Positions 16,874 through 26,730 of a stretch of DNA of 64,000 nucleotides are shown piece after piece. The notes under the pieces were generated by a model that searched no databases, was not told the origin of the DNA, and was given only the letters and a program-made list of their open reading frames with translations. A program made the position numbers and the translations under genes. The stretch's first letter is position 1, and each line of letters opens with the position of its first letter. The stretch comes from Fusobacterium_C necrophorum. GTDB lineage: Bacteria > Fusobacteriota > Fusobacteriia > Fusobacteriales > Fusobacteriaceae. The DNA is taken from NCBI RefSeq assembly GCF_900104395.1, contig NZ_FMXX01000007.1, one strand, 5' to 3'.

Positions 16874-16986
16874 AAATACTCCAAATTTATTAAAATTTTA
16901 ATAGTCCATTTTCATCAAATTGAAAATCTGGTGCCCATATTACATTATATGCTATAGTTCATTCCTAGATAAAGTTCTTAAGTTCA

Positions 16987-17958
16987 TTAATATAATTCAC
17001 TTATTTTAATTAAGGTGAATGTTATAGTTGCTATAAATGATACAACATATAAAATATTTACTGCTTTTTTAATATCTTCATAGTCAAATTCCTTTAACTT
17101 ATCTCCAATCTTTTGTTTTTCATATTCTTTTCCAAAATAACTTATTTTCCCACCAAATTGTATTCCTAAAGCTCCTGCATAAGCAGCTTCACTCTGCCCG
17201 GAGTTTGGACTTGCATGTTTCTTTCTATCTCTAAAAAATATTTTCAAGGAATTTTTAAAATTGTATCCTAATAATAAGCTTGAAAGAGGTACAAAAATTA
17301 AACCTGTCAGTCTTGCAGGAATGAAATTTGCAACATCATCCACTCTTGCAGAAAACTTTCCAAAATCTATATATTTTTCATTCTTATAACCAACCATAGA
17401 ATCCAAAGTGTTGATCGCCTTATATGTCATAGCAAAAGGTAAGGCAAGAGAGACCACCTGTCCAAATATTTCAACAGAAAAAAAGCTTCCCACAAAAGCA
17501 AAGAAGGCAGGAGACACAAAACCATCCACTGTATTTTCCGCTATTGTTTCCACTATACTCATAATAATTTTGTCAAGTGATAGCGTATTGGTATCCCTAC
17601 TCACAAGATAAGAAAGTTCTTTTTTTGCTTTTTCAATGTCTCCGGACTTTAAAATCCTATACACTTTTTTCCCCTCATCTGCCAAACTTTTTGTGGCAAG
17701 AGTGGTATAAAGAAAAAATATTTCCACTACATAGCCTGTTCTTGCTAAAAATAAAGAAACGATAAAAGTGATACTTAAGGTTAAAAGATTTAAAATCACT
17801 CCTGAAAATATCTTATGATTCGCTTTATATAAAATTTTTTCTAAAAAATTTATGAGTTTTCCTATGATAATAACCGGGTGATATAGCCACCTCGGATCTC
17901 CCAATATGAAATCTATGACATAAGCCACTCCAAATTTTGCTGCAAAATAATTGAACAT
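16987..17958 (-). CDS. cbiB: Adenosylcobinamide-phosphate synthase CbiB
   Basis: A 323-residue polytopic inner-membrane protein that joins the aminopropanol (phosphate) arm to adenosylcobyric acid. VAYVIDFILGDPRWLYHPV is the diagnostic opening; VSRDTNTLSLDKIIMSIVET, IAENTVDGFVSPAFFAFVG and HASPNSGQSEAAYAGALGIQ are the other conserved blocks. Several hydrophobic helices are visible. The 113 bases between it and cobD hold no gene that I can see. Confidence 0.95.
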   Translation of the reverse strand: MFNYFAAKFGVAYVIDFILGDPRWLYHPVIIIGKLINFLEKILYKANHKIFSGVILNLLTLSITFIVSLFLARTGYVVEIFFLYTTLATKSLADEGKKVYRILKSGDIEKAKKELSYLVSRDTNTLSLDKIIMSIVETIAENTVDGFVSPAFFAFVGSFFSVEIFGQVVSLALPFAMTYKAINTLDSMVGYKNEKYIDFGKFSARVDDVANFIPARLTGLIFVPLSSLLLGYNFKNSLKIFFRDRKKHASPNSGQSEAAYAGALGIQFGGKISYFGKEYEKQKIGDKLKEFDYEDIKKAVNILYVVSFIATITFTLIKISELY

Positions 17959-17982
17959 TTTTTATTCTCCATTTCACACAAA

Positions 17983-18900
17983 CTATTTTAACAATTCTAA
18001 AATCTCTTCTTTTCTTAACGGCTCAACCATAATGTAGGAAGCATCTATAAATTTATACTTGCTTATTGGTAATTTTTTCATAAAATCATTGTAATCCATA
18101 TGCCCTGCTAACTTATAACTATTCTCATCATTTTCATCTCCATCAATCGTTACCAAGCCAATATTCCAAAAAGAAATTTCATCATTTTTTACTATACCTG
18201 TATTTTCAAATTCCACACTGGGTTGATAAGGAAGAATTGTTCTAAGATTTTCTGTAAGAGTGTAACTCCCTATAATTTTCCCATCTTCTTTATTTTGATA
18301 AAATTGTTGATTTGCCGAGTAAGCATCTAAATATTGAATTTCTTTTACTGTATTGGAAAAAGTATCAATAGGACTATCTGAATGATTGATGTTATCTATC
18401 ATTTCTTTATTAAAGGAAACCACTCTATTTACACCAAAAATATTGTATACTTCTATTTCTCCATTTTTCATATTTGATAAAACCGCCTTTATTCCATAAA
18501 GTATATCGCTTTCGTAGTCAAAGCTATCAATATTGTCAACAGTATATACTTCTCCTCTTTCATTTATAATTTCCGAGCCAAATTTTTTCGCTAATGCTTT
18601 TATATATTCCAAAGCTAGGAGCCAATCTTCCCTAGAAGAAGGAGTAAAAATTCTTATCGCATAATCTTTATTCTTATTATCATAAGACAATTCAAAACCT
18701 CTTGCACTTTCTTTATCAGATCCTACCAAAATACATTCATAATTAGAAATAGGAGATAACAATAAATCATTGGTGTCAATATCATCGGTATTATAGCTAT
18801 AAAGCTCTTTATCCAATATCGTCAATGCCTTTTCAACAGTTAAAACAGGTTCATAGCCTAAAAATTTTTTCTTGTTTTTCACGTAAAAACTTATACTCAT
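17983..18900 (-). CDS. DUF4299-like protein of unknown function
   Basis: A 305-residue soluble protein beginning MSISFYVKNKKKFLGYEPVL, which I associate with DUF4299, a family seen in Fusobacterium and some Firmicutes; the assignment is from memory of its opening and is not secure. It has no signal peptide or catalytic motif that I recognise; the sequence is acidic and contains FGVNRVVSFNKEMI and NEISFW-like beta-rich stretches. A GAGG-type ribosome binding site precedes the ATG. It sits between cbiP and cbiB with short gaps on the same strand, so it is probably co-transcribed, but its role in B12 metabolism is unknown. Confidence 0.5.
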   Translation of the reverse strand: MSISFYVKNKKKFLGYEPVLTVEKALTILDKELYSYNTDDIDTNDLLLSPISNYECILVGSDKESARGFELSYDNKNKDYAIRIFTPSSREDWLLALEYIKALAKKFGSEIINERGEVYTVDNIDSFDYESDILYGIKAVLSNMKNGEIEVYNIFGVNRVVSFNKEMIDNINHSDSPIDTFSNTVKEIQYLDAYSANQQFYQNKEDGKIIGSYTLTENLRTILPYQPSVEFENTGIVKNDEISFWNIGLVTIDGDENDENSYKLAGHMDYNDFMKKLPISKYKFIDASYIMVEPLRKEEILELLK

Positions 18901-18928
18901 TTTGACCTCCCCAAAAAGCTTTTATTTA

Positions 18929-20419
18929 TTATAAACCCATAATTTTATATATTGTATCCATATCGACATTTTCCCTAACCAACTTCTCCAATTTATCAAA
19001 TTCTTTTCTTTTATATTCTTCATAAGAAATATTATGATTGATTTCTTCCAAACCTTTTCTTCTTCGAATTTCATTTAAAAGAGCTTCCGTAAATTCCTTA
19101 TTATCAAAAATTCCGTGTAAGTAGGTTGCCATGATATTGTCCTTATTCACAAAAACGATCCTATCATCATCTGTCAAATTTTCTTCGTCGCCCCGTGTAA
19201 CGCCTTGGTGAATTTCATAACCTCTTAGCTCCAAATTATCTAAGGCTTTTAACATTCCTTTCTCCACTCTTAAAGTTCCTGTATACTGAACAAGAGTCTT
19301 CTCTTTTTCCATTATCGTTTCCAAATTGAAAAGTCCCAAGGCATCCAATTCTTCTATTTCTCCCTCGATATGATAGGGGTCTTTCACCTTTTTTCCTAAC
19401 ATTTGAAAACCTCCACAGATACCAAAAATAATAGTTTCTGTTTTAGCTCTTTTCATAATTTCTGCCGCTATTCCACTTTCTTTCAACCATTTTAAATCGT
19501 CTATAGTATTTTTAGAGCCCGGAATTATTATCATATCTTCCTTTCCTATCTGACTCCTTTCCGTGACAAATTGTATTTCCACATCCTCATATATGGCTAA
19601 GGCATCCATATCCGTAGCATTGGAAATATGCTTTAATTTTATTACAGATATTTTTATGTGATTGGAATGTTTACTGAACTTAAAACTTTGATATTTTTCA
19701 CTCAAACTGTCTTCATCTTCTACGTTAAAATCAGCATAGGGCAGCACTCCCAAGACAGGAACTCCTGTCAAGGCTTTTATTTTTTCGAGTCCCGGTTTTA
19801 ATACCTCTACATTTCCTCGAAATTTATTGATGATAATTCCTTGCACCCGTCTTCTATCCTTTTCCCCTAAAAGCATAATGGTTCCATAAATGGAGGCGAA
19901 AACTCCACCTCTGTCTATATCTGCAACTAAAATAACAGGAGCATCTGCAATTCTTGCCATTCCAAAATTGGAAATATCTTCTTCCAACATATTGATTTCT
20001 GCAGGGCTTCCTGCTCCTTCAATCACAGAAATATCATAGTTTTCTTCAATCCTATGATAAATTTCTTCCAATTTTGGAAGTAAATTTTGTTTGTATTTAT
20101 GATACTCCGGTCCTGTCAGATTTCCAAAAGACTTGCCTTCAATAATAATCTGAATTTTTTTATCATGGCTCGGTTTTAATAAAATAGGATTCATCCATGC
20201 CTGCGGTTCCAATCCGATGGCTTCCGCCTGTACCGCCTGAGCCCTTCCCATTTCTTTTCCATCCTTTGTAACATAGGAATTTAATGCCATATTTTGCGAT
20301 TTGAAAGGACAGACACGGTAGCCGTCTTTTTGAAAAATACGACAAAGAGCGGTAACAGTTGCACTTTTTCCTACTCCTGATGCAGTCCCCATAATCATGA
20401 GATTGTTATGTGTTTTCAT
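18929..20419 (-). CDS. cbiP: Cobyric acid synthase CbiP
   Basis: A 496-residue ATP- and glutamine-dependent enzyme amidating the b, d, e and g carboxylates. LMIMGTASGVGKSATVTALC is the P-loop, FKSQNMALNSYVTKDGKEMG and RAQAVQAEAIGLEPQAWMNP are diagnostic for CbiP/CobQ, and the C-terminal glutaminase has TIIFGICGGFQMLGKKV with its catalytic Cys and LHGIFDN with the His. Length normal. Its start overlaps the permease end by 14 bases. Confidence 0.97.
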   Translation of the reverse strand: MKTHNNLMIMGTASGVGKSATVTALCRIFQKDGYRVCPFKSQNMALNSYVTKDGKEMGRAQAVQAEAIGLEPQAWMNPILLKPSHDKKIQIIIEGKSFGNLTGPEYHKYKQNLLPKLEEIYHRIEENYDISVIEGAGSPAEINMLEEDISNFGMARIADAPVILVADIDRGGVFASIYGTIMLLGEKDRRRVQGIIINKFRGNVEVLKPGLEKIKALTGVPVLGVLPYADFNVEDEDSLSEKYQSFKFSKHSNHIKISVIKLKHISNATDMDALAIYEDVEIQFVTERSQIGKEDMIIIPGSKNTIDDLKWLKESGIAAEIMKRAKTETIIFGICGGFQMLGKKVKDPYHIEGEIEELDALGLFNLETIMEKEKTLVQYTGTLRVEKGMLKALDNLELRGYEIHQGVTRGDEENLTDDDRIVFVNKDNIMATYLHGIFDNKEFTEALLNEIRRRKGLEEINHNISYEEYKRKEFDKLEKLVRENVDMDTIYKIMGL

Positions 20420-21941
20420 ATCTTTCTCCTCTTGTTTTCAAACATTCTCCTAAAAAAAACAGCAATAAGATAAGTACCAATAAAATTGCACTCAAGGCAG
20501 AGCTTTCCAAATATTTTTTATCCACAAGCAAAGAATAATTAACCAAAGATACCACAGGAAACATATCTCCCAATTGCATGGTATAAGCGAGGGTAAATTC
20601 TCCTAAAAAAATAGCAAAGCTTTGCAAAAAACTTAGTAAAAATAGAGGTCTTAAGATTGGAAATTGAATATTCCAAAAATATTTTCGGGGAGAGGCTCCG
20701 TCTAAAAAAGCCATTTCTTCCAAATCTCTCGGAAACATTTTCACATTCTGATATAAAAAAGAATAGACTAAGGGAATTCCCGTCATCAAATAGGCAAACA
20801 CCAACAGTACGGCAAAGGGAACTTCGTAGAGTACATAGACATAATAGAGGGTAATTGCAAAAAAAGCCCCTGAAATTCCTAAATTAGAAAAAATGAGCAG
20901 TTCTACTATTCTACTATAATTTTGCAGAAGAAAATATACAACAATAACCGTCCCTATAGAAGCGATTCCTGCTACCAAAAAAGAATTCCCCAGACTTCTC
21001 CAAATCGGATATTCTTCCTGAAAAGCTGCACTAAAAAGAATACGGTAGGCTTTGACACTGAATTCTCCTGTAAAATAATTGTAGAAAGAAGCAACTATGG
21101 AAGCCAATACAATCCCATATTCAAAAATTACATAAAAAATAGAAAAAATCATGCTATGACCGGACATCTTTTTTTCATAAGCCCTTCCCTTTAACTCATA
21201 GTCCGGAAGAAAGGTTCCGAGGGAATTGATCCCCAATAACATGAAAAATTGTAATAATCCATATAGCATAGCCTTGGAAAAATTAAAATCTCCCTGCAAG
21301 CTTGCAGCAATTTCCACTTCCAAACTTTGATACTGAATTCCGCCCAAAGACAACAGAATAGCAAAACTTAAAAAACAATAGGTAAAACATAGAATAAAAG
21401 CCTTAAAAATCTGAGGCAAGATAAGAGGGAGTTGTCCCTTCCAAAAAATTGTCCAGCTTCCTGCCCTGTCTATTATCATGGATTCTTCGATTTCTTTTGG
21501 AATCCTTCGCAAAGCTTCTCCCAAATATTTTACAAAAATAGGAGAATTATAGAAAACATGAGCAATTAAAATTGCTTTCATACTGTAAAGAACAGAAAAA
21601 TTTTGAACTCCGGGTAGGTTAAACAGAATGGAAAAAATTCCTATCGTAGATAATACCGGAAAGAAAAAAGGAATAAACAATAAGCTCTCCAACATTTTAC
21701 TCAACAGATTGTTATGATAGGCCAAATATCTGGCCGGGATAATTGCAAGGAAAAAAGCCAAAAAACTTGAATACAAACTCTGTTTCCAAGTAAAAAGAAT
21801 CGTCTTCCACAAAGCTCCATCAAAACTGTTTTGGATATCTTCCACAATCCAAAAATCTCGGATAAACCAAAATAAAGGTAAGATCCAAAGAAGAAGATAT
21901 ATACTGTTGATGATTATTTTTTGAGCTCTTTTTTCTTTCAT
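20406..21941 (-). CDS. ABC transporter permease, ThiP/iron-type, double-domain
   Basis: A 511-residue membrane protein with about twelve hydrophobic helices arranged as two homologous halves, each with an EAA-type loop (LGEALRRIPKEIEESMIIDR in the first; MFPRDLEEMAFLDGASPRK in the second). LSLGGIQYQSLEVEIAASL resembles the conserved block of ThiP and related iron/thiamine permeases. The start at 21941 is chosen over 22019 because the extra N-terminus overlaps the divergent promoter region and is not family-like. No binding protein or ATPase partner is next to it here. It overlaps cbiP, so it may be the first gene of the cobalamin operon; its substrate cannot be told from the sequence. Confidence 0.8.
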   Translation of the reverse strand: MKEKRAQKIIINSIYLLLWILPLFWFIRDFWIVEDIQNSFDGALWKTILFTWKQSLYSSFLAFFLAIIPARYLAYHNNLLSKMLESLLFIPFFFPVLSTIGIFSILFNLPGVQNFSVLYSMKAILIAHVFYNSPIFVKYLGEALRRIPKEIEESMIIDRAGSWTIFWKGQLPLILPQIFKAFILCFTYCFLSFAILLSLGGIQYQSLEVEIAASLQGDFNFSKAMLYGLLQFFMLLGINSLGTFLPDYELKGRAYEKKMSGHSMIFSIFYVIFEYGIVLASIVASFYNYFTGEFSVKAYRILFSAAFQEEYPIWRSLGNSFLVAGIASIGTVIVVYFLLQNYSRIVELLIFSNLGISGAFFAITLYYVYVLYEVPFAVLLVFAYLMTGIPLVYSFLYQNVKMFPRDLEEMAFLDGASPRKYFWNIQFPILRPLFLLSFLQSFAIFLGEFTLAYTMQLGDMFPVVSLVNYSLLVDKKYLESSALSAILLVLILLLFFLGECLKTRGERYENT

Positions 21942-22036
21942 TTTTCTTTTCCAATCCTTGATAATATATATATTTGTTATTATACCATACCTTATGTTAT
22001 AATGAAACGAAGAAATCAAAAAGGAAGGGACTAAAA

Positions 22037-23032
22037 ATGCTTTATTTTTTTTATGGAAACCAAAGTCTTTTGGAACTGGAGCTTCAAAAAAGAAGACAGA
22101 AATATTTACAAAAAAATGTCACCATATATTCTTTCGATTTTAGCAACAGGGAGGAGGAAGCCTTCTTACAGAAACTCTCTATGAATTCTATGTTTGCAGA
22201 ACCGAAAGCTTTTTTTATCAAAAGAGCGGAAGCTTTAAAAACAAATTCATGGACTGCCATTTTAAAATCTATGGCTCTTTTTAACTTATCCGAAAAAGAA
22301 ATTCTATTTTTTTATCAGGAGAAAGAACTTAGAAAAAGTATGGAAAAAGAACTTCAAAAATTAAATGCCAAGTTCATAGCCTTCCCAGAAGAAGAACAGG
22401 AAAAAAATTTAAAACAATATTTGGAAAATAAATTGGCTCTTTCTTCTTATGAGGCTGAAAAATTATTGGAAATGCTGGGGAAAGATTTTCATAAAATAGA
22501 ACAGGAAAGCAATAAAATAATACAATTTTTGGACGGAGAAGCCTTTTCTTTCGAAAAAGTACTTCCTATTTTAAGTATAGAAAAGGAATATAATATTTTT
22601 ACTCTGATTGATCAATTTTTAGAACAGGAAAAGCCTACCATTTTATTGGAATATCTTCAACAAAATGCCAACGATATTTCTGTTATCCTATATAATTTAG
22701 CGGATTCTCTATTTCTCTTAAGCAAAATTGCTTCTCTTTTGGAAAAAGATCAAATTGACGACAGGGCATCCTATACCCATTTTAAAACTTCTTTTTCCAA
22801 GATTCAAGCCTATTTTCGTGGAAAAGGAGGGCGTCCTTTGCACCCTTATCCGGTCTATCTGAAAATAAAAATAGCCAAAAAGCATCCTCTGTCCTTTTGG
22901 CTAAAGAAATTAAATAAAATTTTACTTTGCGAATACCAATTCAAAAGCGGTTTCATGGATATTCAAATGAGTATGGAACAATTTATTCTGGGATTCTATT
23001 CCTCCTCTTCAAATATTCCGCAATATAAATAA
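22037..23032 (+). CDS. holA: DNA polymerase III delta subunit HolA
   Basis: A 331-residue protein with the weakly conserved features of the clamp-loader delta subunit: MLYFFYGNQSLLELELQKRR at the N-terminus (position of the degenerate nucleotide-binding site), LSSYEAEKLLEMLGKDFHKI and ESNKIIQFL in the middle, and a C-terminal KHPLSFWLKKLNKILLCEY. The ATG at 22037 is preceded by AAGGAAGGGA; upstream in-frame starts are ignored. A promoter with TATAAT at ~22008 is likely. Its 3' end overlaps the convergent transporter gene by 50 bases. Confidence 0.85.
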   Translation: MLYFFYGNQSLLELELQKRRQKYLQKNVTIYSFDFSNREEEAFLQKLSMNSMFAEPKAFFIKRAEALKTNSWTAILKSMALFNLSEKEILFFYQEKELRKSMEKELQKLNAKFIAFPEEEQEKNLKQYLENKLALSSYEAEKLLEMLGKDFHKIEQESNKIIQFLDGEAFSFEKVLPILSIEKEYNIFTLIDQFLEQEKPTILLEYLQQNANDISVILYNLADSLFLLSKIASLLEKDQIDDRASYTHFKTSFSKIQAYFRGKGGRPLHPYPVYLKIKIAKKHPLSFWLKKLNKILLCEYQFKSGFMDIQMSMEQFILGFYSSSSNIPQYK

Positions 23033-23675
23033 ACGGTGTATCACAAATAGCAACCAGGAATTTAATCAGATAAGTTCCTATAAAAACTTCCCATAGAACG
23101 GAAAGCGGGAAAACTCCATAAAACGCAATCACGGTAAACAGAAAACTGTCCAAGAGTTGACTTACCATGGTACTCGCATTGTTTCGTATCCAAATATATT
23201 TTCTGCCTTGAAAACGATGTCGCCAGAATTCATAAGCCCAAATATCATGTTTCTGTGAGATTAGATATGCGAATAAGGATGCAATTGCCAACCTTGGCAT
23301 CAAAGCAAAAACCCCTTTTACTCCGTCAAACAATTCAATTCCGGCAGAAGACGGAGTAAAATGAATCGCCAGCTGCATAATCAGCGTCATAGCAATCATA
23401 CTGAAAAAACCTAAATAAACAGCTTTTTTCGCTTCTTCCTTTCCATAATTTTCTGCCAAAATATCCGTCACCAAATAAGCACCGGCATATAAAATATTTC
23501 CTAAGGTAACTTCCAAAGCAAATAAGCTGACCAACATCACAACTTGGATATTTGCTAAAATTGTGGCTATGGGAATCCAAGCGAACAATCCCATTTTTCC
23601 GAAACGATAATACATGACTATAATACATATAAAATTACAAACTAACATAAGTCCCCATAAGATTTCATTTCTCAT
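22983..23675 (-). CDS. yhhQ: Queuosine precursor transporter, YhhQ family
   Basis: A 230-residue membrane protein with six hydrophobic helices. GNILYAGAYLVTDILAENYG and KEEAKKAVYLGFFSM are the diagnostic block of the VUT/YhhQ family, which imports queuosine precursors such as preQ0/preQ1; WIRNNASTMVSQLLDSFLFT is the second conserved block. The start at 23675 follows GGAGGAAG; nine extra residues upstream are unlikely. It is convergent with holA, with overlapping 3' ends. Confidence 0.9.
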   Translation of the reverse strand: MRNEILWGLMLVCNFICIIVMYYRFGKMGLFAWIPIATILANIQVVMLVSLFALEVTLGNILYAGAYLVTDILAENYGKEEAKKAVYLGFFSMIAMTLIMQLAIHFTPSSAGIELFDGVKGVFALMPRLAIASLFAYLISQKHDIWAYEFWRHRFQGRKYIWIRNNASTMVSQLLDSFLFTVIAFYGVFPLSVLWEVFIGTYLIKFLVAICDTPFIYIAEYLKRRNRIPE

Positions 23676-23739
23676 TGTTTCTTCCTCCAAAGTTCTCAAC
23701 ACGTTTCATTATGATAGCTATATATTCTACTGGTATTTT

Positions 23740-23768
23740 TTGATATTGTCAATAAAAAAGGATATACA
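23740..23768 (+). promoter_or_regulatory. Sigma-70-type promoter for the ftsW-asnS-sepF run
   Basis: A -35 TTGATA (23740-23745) and a -10 TATACA (23763-23768) are separated by exactly 17 bases, 55 bases before the ATG at 23823. Confidence 0.5.
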
Positions 23769-23822
23769 AATGAAGAAGAATAAGGTATGATAGAAGAGTA
23801 AAAAAAAATCGAGGTAGGGAAA

Positions 23823-25064
23823 ATGAAAAAAACAACTGCTGTTCGTAACAGCATTTATGATAAATATCAAAAACTGCAAGAATCGGGTGAAGAGTTTGAA
23901 AAACAAGCCTCCCGAAACAAAAGAAGTTCGGCTCTTCTTATGATAGTTTTTATTCTTTTAAGTTTAAGCATTGCCAATATGTTCAGTGTCAGTTTAGGAT
24001 TGCGAAATGACCAGTTGGGACTTGTTAAAAAACACAGTCTTATGATTTTTATTGGGCTTTTTTTTTGTTTTCTGTTGAGTAAATTTTCTTACAAAAATTT
24101 TCAAAGACCTCTCATGAGAAAACTACTCTATTTTGTTCCTCCCATTATTTTCATTGGAATGATGATTGCTCCTTCCAGCCTTGTTCCCATTCGAAATGGA
24201 GCAAAAGCTTGGATACAACTAGGAGTCTTTGCCATTCAACCCGCAGAATTATTTAAAGTGAGCTATATTATTCTATTATCGAATGTCTTAGCCAAACTGG
24301 AACAGGAAAAACATATCAAAGATTACAAGCTGATTCTTTCTGTCAGTACTTTTGTGTTTCTTCCTTATGCGATTTTCATTCACTTACAAAACGATTTGGG
24401 AACCATTATTCACTACGCTCTGATCACCGGCTATCTTTTTGTACTGAGCAATATTTCGATTAAAATTATCCGACTGTGGAGTCTTTTAGGTAGTGTGGCA
24501 ATGATTTCCGCTTGTTCTATCATCTATAAAATAGGAGCAGAGAATTTATCCGGATATAAATTAAAACGAATTTATAGTTTCTTAGAAGGATTGTTCACAG
24601 GAAATTATAGTCCGGAATTCGGCTATCAGGTCAAGCAAGCCCTTATCGGCTTTGGAAGTGGAGGCTTTCTCGGAAAAGGATTTGCCAATGGCATTCAAAA
24701 ATACAGCTATGTTCCGGAAACTGCTACCGACTTTATTTCTGTTACTTTTGGGGAAGAATTCGGATTTTTGGGAATGTTTATTCTGCTTTCTTTTTATCTC
24801 ATCCTATATTGGATTATTTGTACGATCTCAAAGGAATGCCAAGACAGTTTTGGAAAATATTTATCTGCCGGAATAGGAGCCTATCTGATTATACAGGTAT
24901 TCATCAATATTGGAGTTGCAATTGGAATTCTTCCTGTATTCGGATTAACACTTCCACTTTTTAGCAATGGAGGTAGCTCCATTTTTGCAATTTTAAGTGC
25001 TTTGGGAATTTGTTTAAACATCAATAAAACAAGTCATTTATTTGAAAAAAAGAAAAAAAAATGA
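23823..25064 (+). CDS. FtsW/RodA/SpoVE family peptidoglycan glycosyltransferase
   Basis: A 413-residue polytopic SEDS protein that polymerises glycan strands for division or elongation. It has a ~35-residue charged cytoplasmic N-terminus, then about ten helices. LVPIRNGAKAWIQLGVFAIQ and PAELFKVSYIILLSNVLAKL are the conserved early blocks, HLQNDLGTI follows, and YSYVPETATDFISVTFGEEF and FGLTLPLFSNGGSSIFAILS are the late signature. FtsW and RodA cannot be separated with certainty; proximity to a sepF-like gene slightly favours division. Confidence 0.9.
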   Translation: MKKTTAVRNSIYDKYQKLQESGEEFEKQASRNKRSSALLMIVFILLSLSIANMFSVSLGLRNDQLGLVKKHSLMIFIGLFFCFLLSKFSYKNFQRPLMRKLLYFVPPIIFIGMMIAPSSLVPIRNGAKAWIQLGVFAIQPAELFKVSYIILLSNVLAKLEQEKHIKDYKLILSVSTFVFLPYAIFIHLQNDLGTIIHYALITGYLFVLSNISIKIIRLWSLLGSVAMISACSIIYKIGAENLSGYKLKRIYSFLEGLFTGNYSPEFGYQVKQALIGFGSGGFLGKGFANGIQKYSYVPETATDFISVTFGEEFGFLGMFILLSFYLILYWIICTISKECQDSFGKYLSAGIGAYLIIQVFINIGVAIGILPVFGLTLPLFSNGGSSIFAILSALGICLNINKTSHLFEKKKKK

Positions 25065-25109
25065 TATAATAAAAAGATATCATACTAAGAAATCAGGAAG
25101 GATGAACCC

Positions 25110-25304
25110 ATGGAAATGAAAGATATTATTGAAAAAGTAAATTACTATTCTCGCCTGTCGAAGAAACGTTCTCTAAGTCCTGAAGAGGAAGCGGATAGAG
25201 CTCTTTGGAGAAAACGATATTTGGAGAAATTAACATCCCAAGTTCGAAAACATCTGGACTCTATCAAAATCGTAAACAAAGAAGAAATGAATAACATACA
25301 ATAG
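25110..25304 (+). CDS. DUF896 family small protein
   Basis: A 64-residue protein: IIEKVNYYSRLSKKRSLSPE then EEADRALWRKRYLEKLTSQV and RKHLDSIKIV match DUF896, whose YnzC member in Bacillus is a small helical cytoplasmic protein of unsettled function. It follows the ftsW-like gene by ~45 bases with AGGAAGG as ribosome binding site and precedes asnS by ~25 bases, so all are probably one operon. Confidence 0.85.
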   Translation: MEMKDIIEKVNYYSRLSKKRSLSPEEEADRALWRKRYLEKLTSQVRKHLDSIKIVNKEEMNNIQ

Positions 25305-25329
25305 AATTTAAAATATGGAGGCAACAAAT

Positions 25330-26721
25330 ATGGAAATGACCACAGTAAAGTCTATTTTTAGAAACAAAGAAACATATATGAACAAAGAAGTGAAATTAGG
25401 AGCTTGGGTTCGAAAAATTCGTTCCCAAAAGAATTTCGGTTTCCTAGAAATCAATGACGGATCTTTTTTCAATGGAATTCAAGTAGTTTTTGATAGTAAT
25501 TTAGTAAATTTTGATGAAATTTCAAGACTTTCCATTGCATCTTCCGTGATTGTGGAAGGAACTTTGATAAAATCGGAAGGAGCAGGGCAAGAATTTGAAG
25601 TAAAGGCAAGCAAGATAGAAATTTGTCAAAAAGCGGATTTGGATTATCCTTTACAAAATAAAAGACATAGTTTTGAATTTTTGAGAACAAAATCTCATTT
25701 AAGACCCAGAACCAATACATTTTCAGCAGTGTTTCGAGTTCGTTCCGCAGCTGCTTATGCCATTCATAAATTCTTTCAAGAGCAAAACTTTGTCTATGTT
25801 CATACTCCAATCATTACCAGCTCCGATGCGGAGGGAGCAGGAGAAATGTTTCGTATCACTACCTTAGACTTAAATGATCTTCCTAAAAAAGAAGACGGAA
25901 CTGTAAATTTCCAAAAAGACTTTTTTGGGAAATCTACCAATTTGACAGTAAGTGGTCAATTAAATGGAGAAACTTACTGTGCCGCTTTTCGAAATATTTA
26001 TACATTCGGACCTACTTTCCGTGCAGAATACTCCAATACCGCCAGACACGCTTCCGAATTTTGGATGATTGAACCGGAAATGGCATTTGCCGATTTAGAT
26101 GTGAATATGGACATTGCTGAGAAAATGGTGAAATATATCATTCGTTATGTCATGGATACCTGTCCGGAAGAAATGAATTTCTTCAATCAATTCATTGAAA
26201 AAGGACTTTTCGATAAATTAAACAATGTTTTGAACAATGATTTCGGTCGATTAAGCTATACAGAAGCTATTGATATTTTAAAAAAATCCGGAAAGAAATT
26301 TGAATATCCTGTTGAATGGGGAATTGATTTGCAAAGTGAACATGAAAGATATTTAGCGGAAGAATATTTCAAAAAACCGGTTTTTTTGGTAGACTATCCT
26401 AAAGACATTAAGGCTTTCTACATGAAGTTGAATGAAGACGAAAAAACAGTTCGAGCTATGGATTTACTGGCTCCTCAAATCGGAGAAATCATTGGAGGCT
26501 CCCAAAGAGAAGATAATCTTGAAATTTTAGAACAACGAATCAGTGAATTGGGAATGAATAAGGAAGATTATTCTTTCTATCTTGATTTAAGAAAATACGG
26601 AAGCTTCCCTCACTCAGGATACGGGCTTGGTTTTGAAAGAATGATTATGTATCTAACCGGTATGGCAAATATCCGTGATGTCATTCCTTTCCCAAGAACC
26701 CCTAACAATATCGAATTTTAG
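25330..26721 (+). CDS. asnS: Asparaginyl-tRNA synthetase
   Basis: A 463-residue class IIb synthetase. The N-terminal OB-fold domain is at VKLGAWVRKIRSQKNFGFLE, and the catalytic core has HLRPRTNTFSAVFRVRSAAA, FRAEYSNTARHASEFWMIEP (motif 2 region) and the C-terminal GYGLGFERMIMYLTGMANIR (motif 3). VIPFPRTP is the usual AsnRS/AspRS ending; HTPIITSSDAEGAGEMFRIT favours Asn. The ATG at 25330 is chosen because the GGAGG ribosome binding site overlaps the earlier in-frame ATG at 25315. Confidence 0.96.
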   Translation: MEMTTVKSIFRNKETYMNKEVKLGAWVRKIRSQKNFGFLEINDGSFFNGIQVVFDSNLVNFDEISRLSIASSVIVEGTLIKSEGAGQEFEVKASKIEICQKADLDYPLQNKRHSFEFLRTKSHLRPRTNTFSAVFRVRSAAAYAIHKFFQEQNFVYVHTPIITSSDAEGAGEMFRITTLDLNDLPKKEDGTVNFQKDFFGKSTNLTVSGQLNGETYCAAFRNIYTFGPTFRAEYSNTARHASEFWMIEPEMAFADLDVNMDIAEKMVKYIIRYVMDTCPEEMNFFNQFIEKGLFDKLNNVLNNDFGRLSYTEAIDILKKSGKKFEYPVEWGIDLQSEHERYLAEEYFKKPVFLVDYPKDIKAFYMKLNEDEKTVRAMDLLAPQIGEIIGGSQREDNLEILEQRISELGMNKEDYSFYLDLRKYGSFPHSGYGLGFERMIMYLTGMANIRDVIPFPRTPNNIEF

Positions 26722-26730
26722 GAGAAGTTT

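Noticed and set aside
16874..16986. Possible cobalamin riboswitch before cobD, and likewise in the spacers upstream of cbiP and the permease
   Set aside because: I looked for a B12-box-like GCCACTG element and its supporting stems on the minus strand and did not find one. A covariance-model search would settle it.
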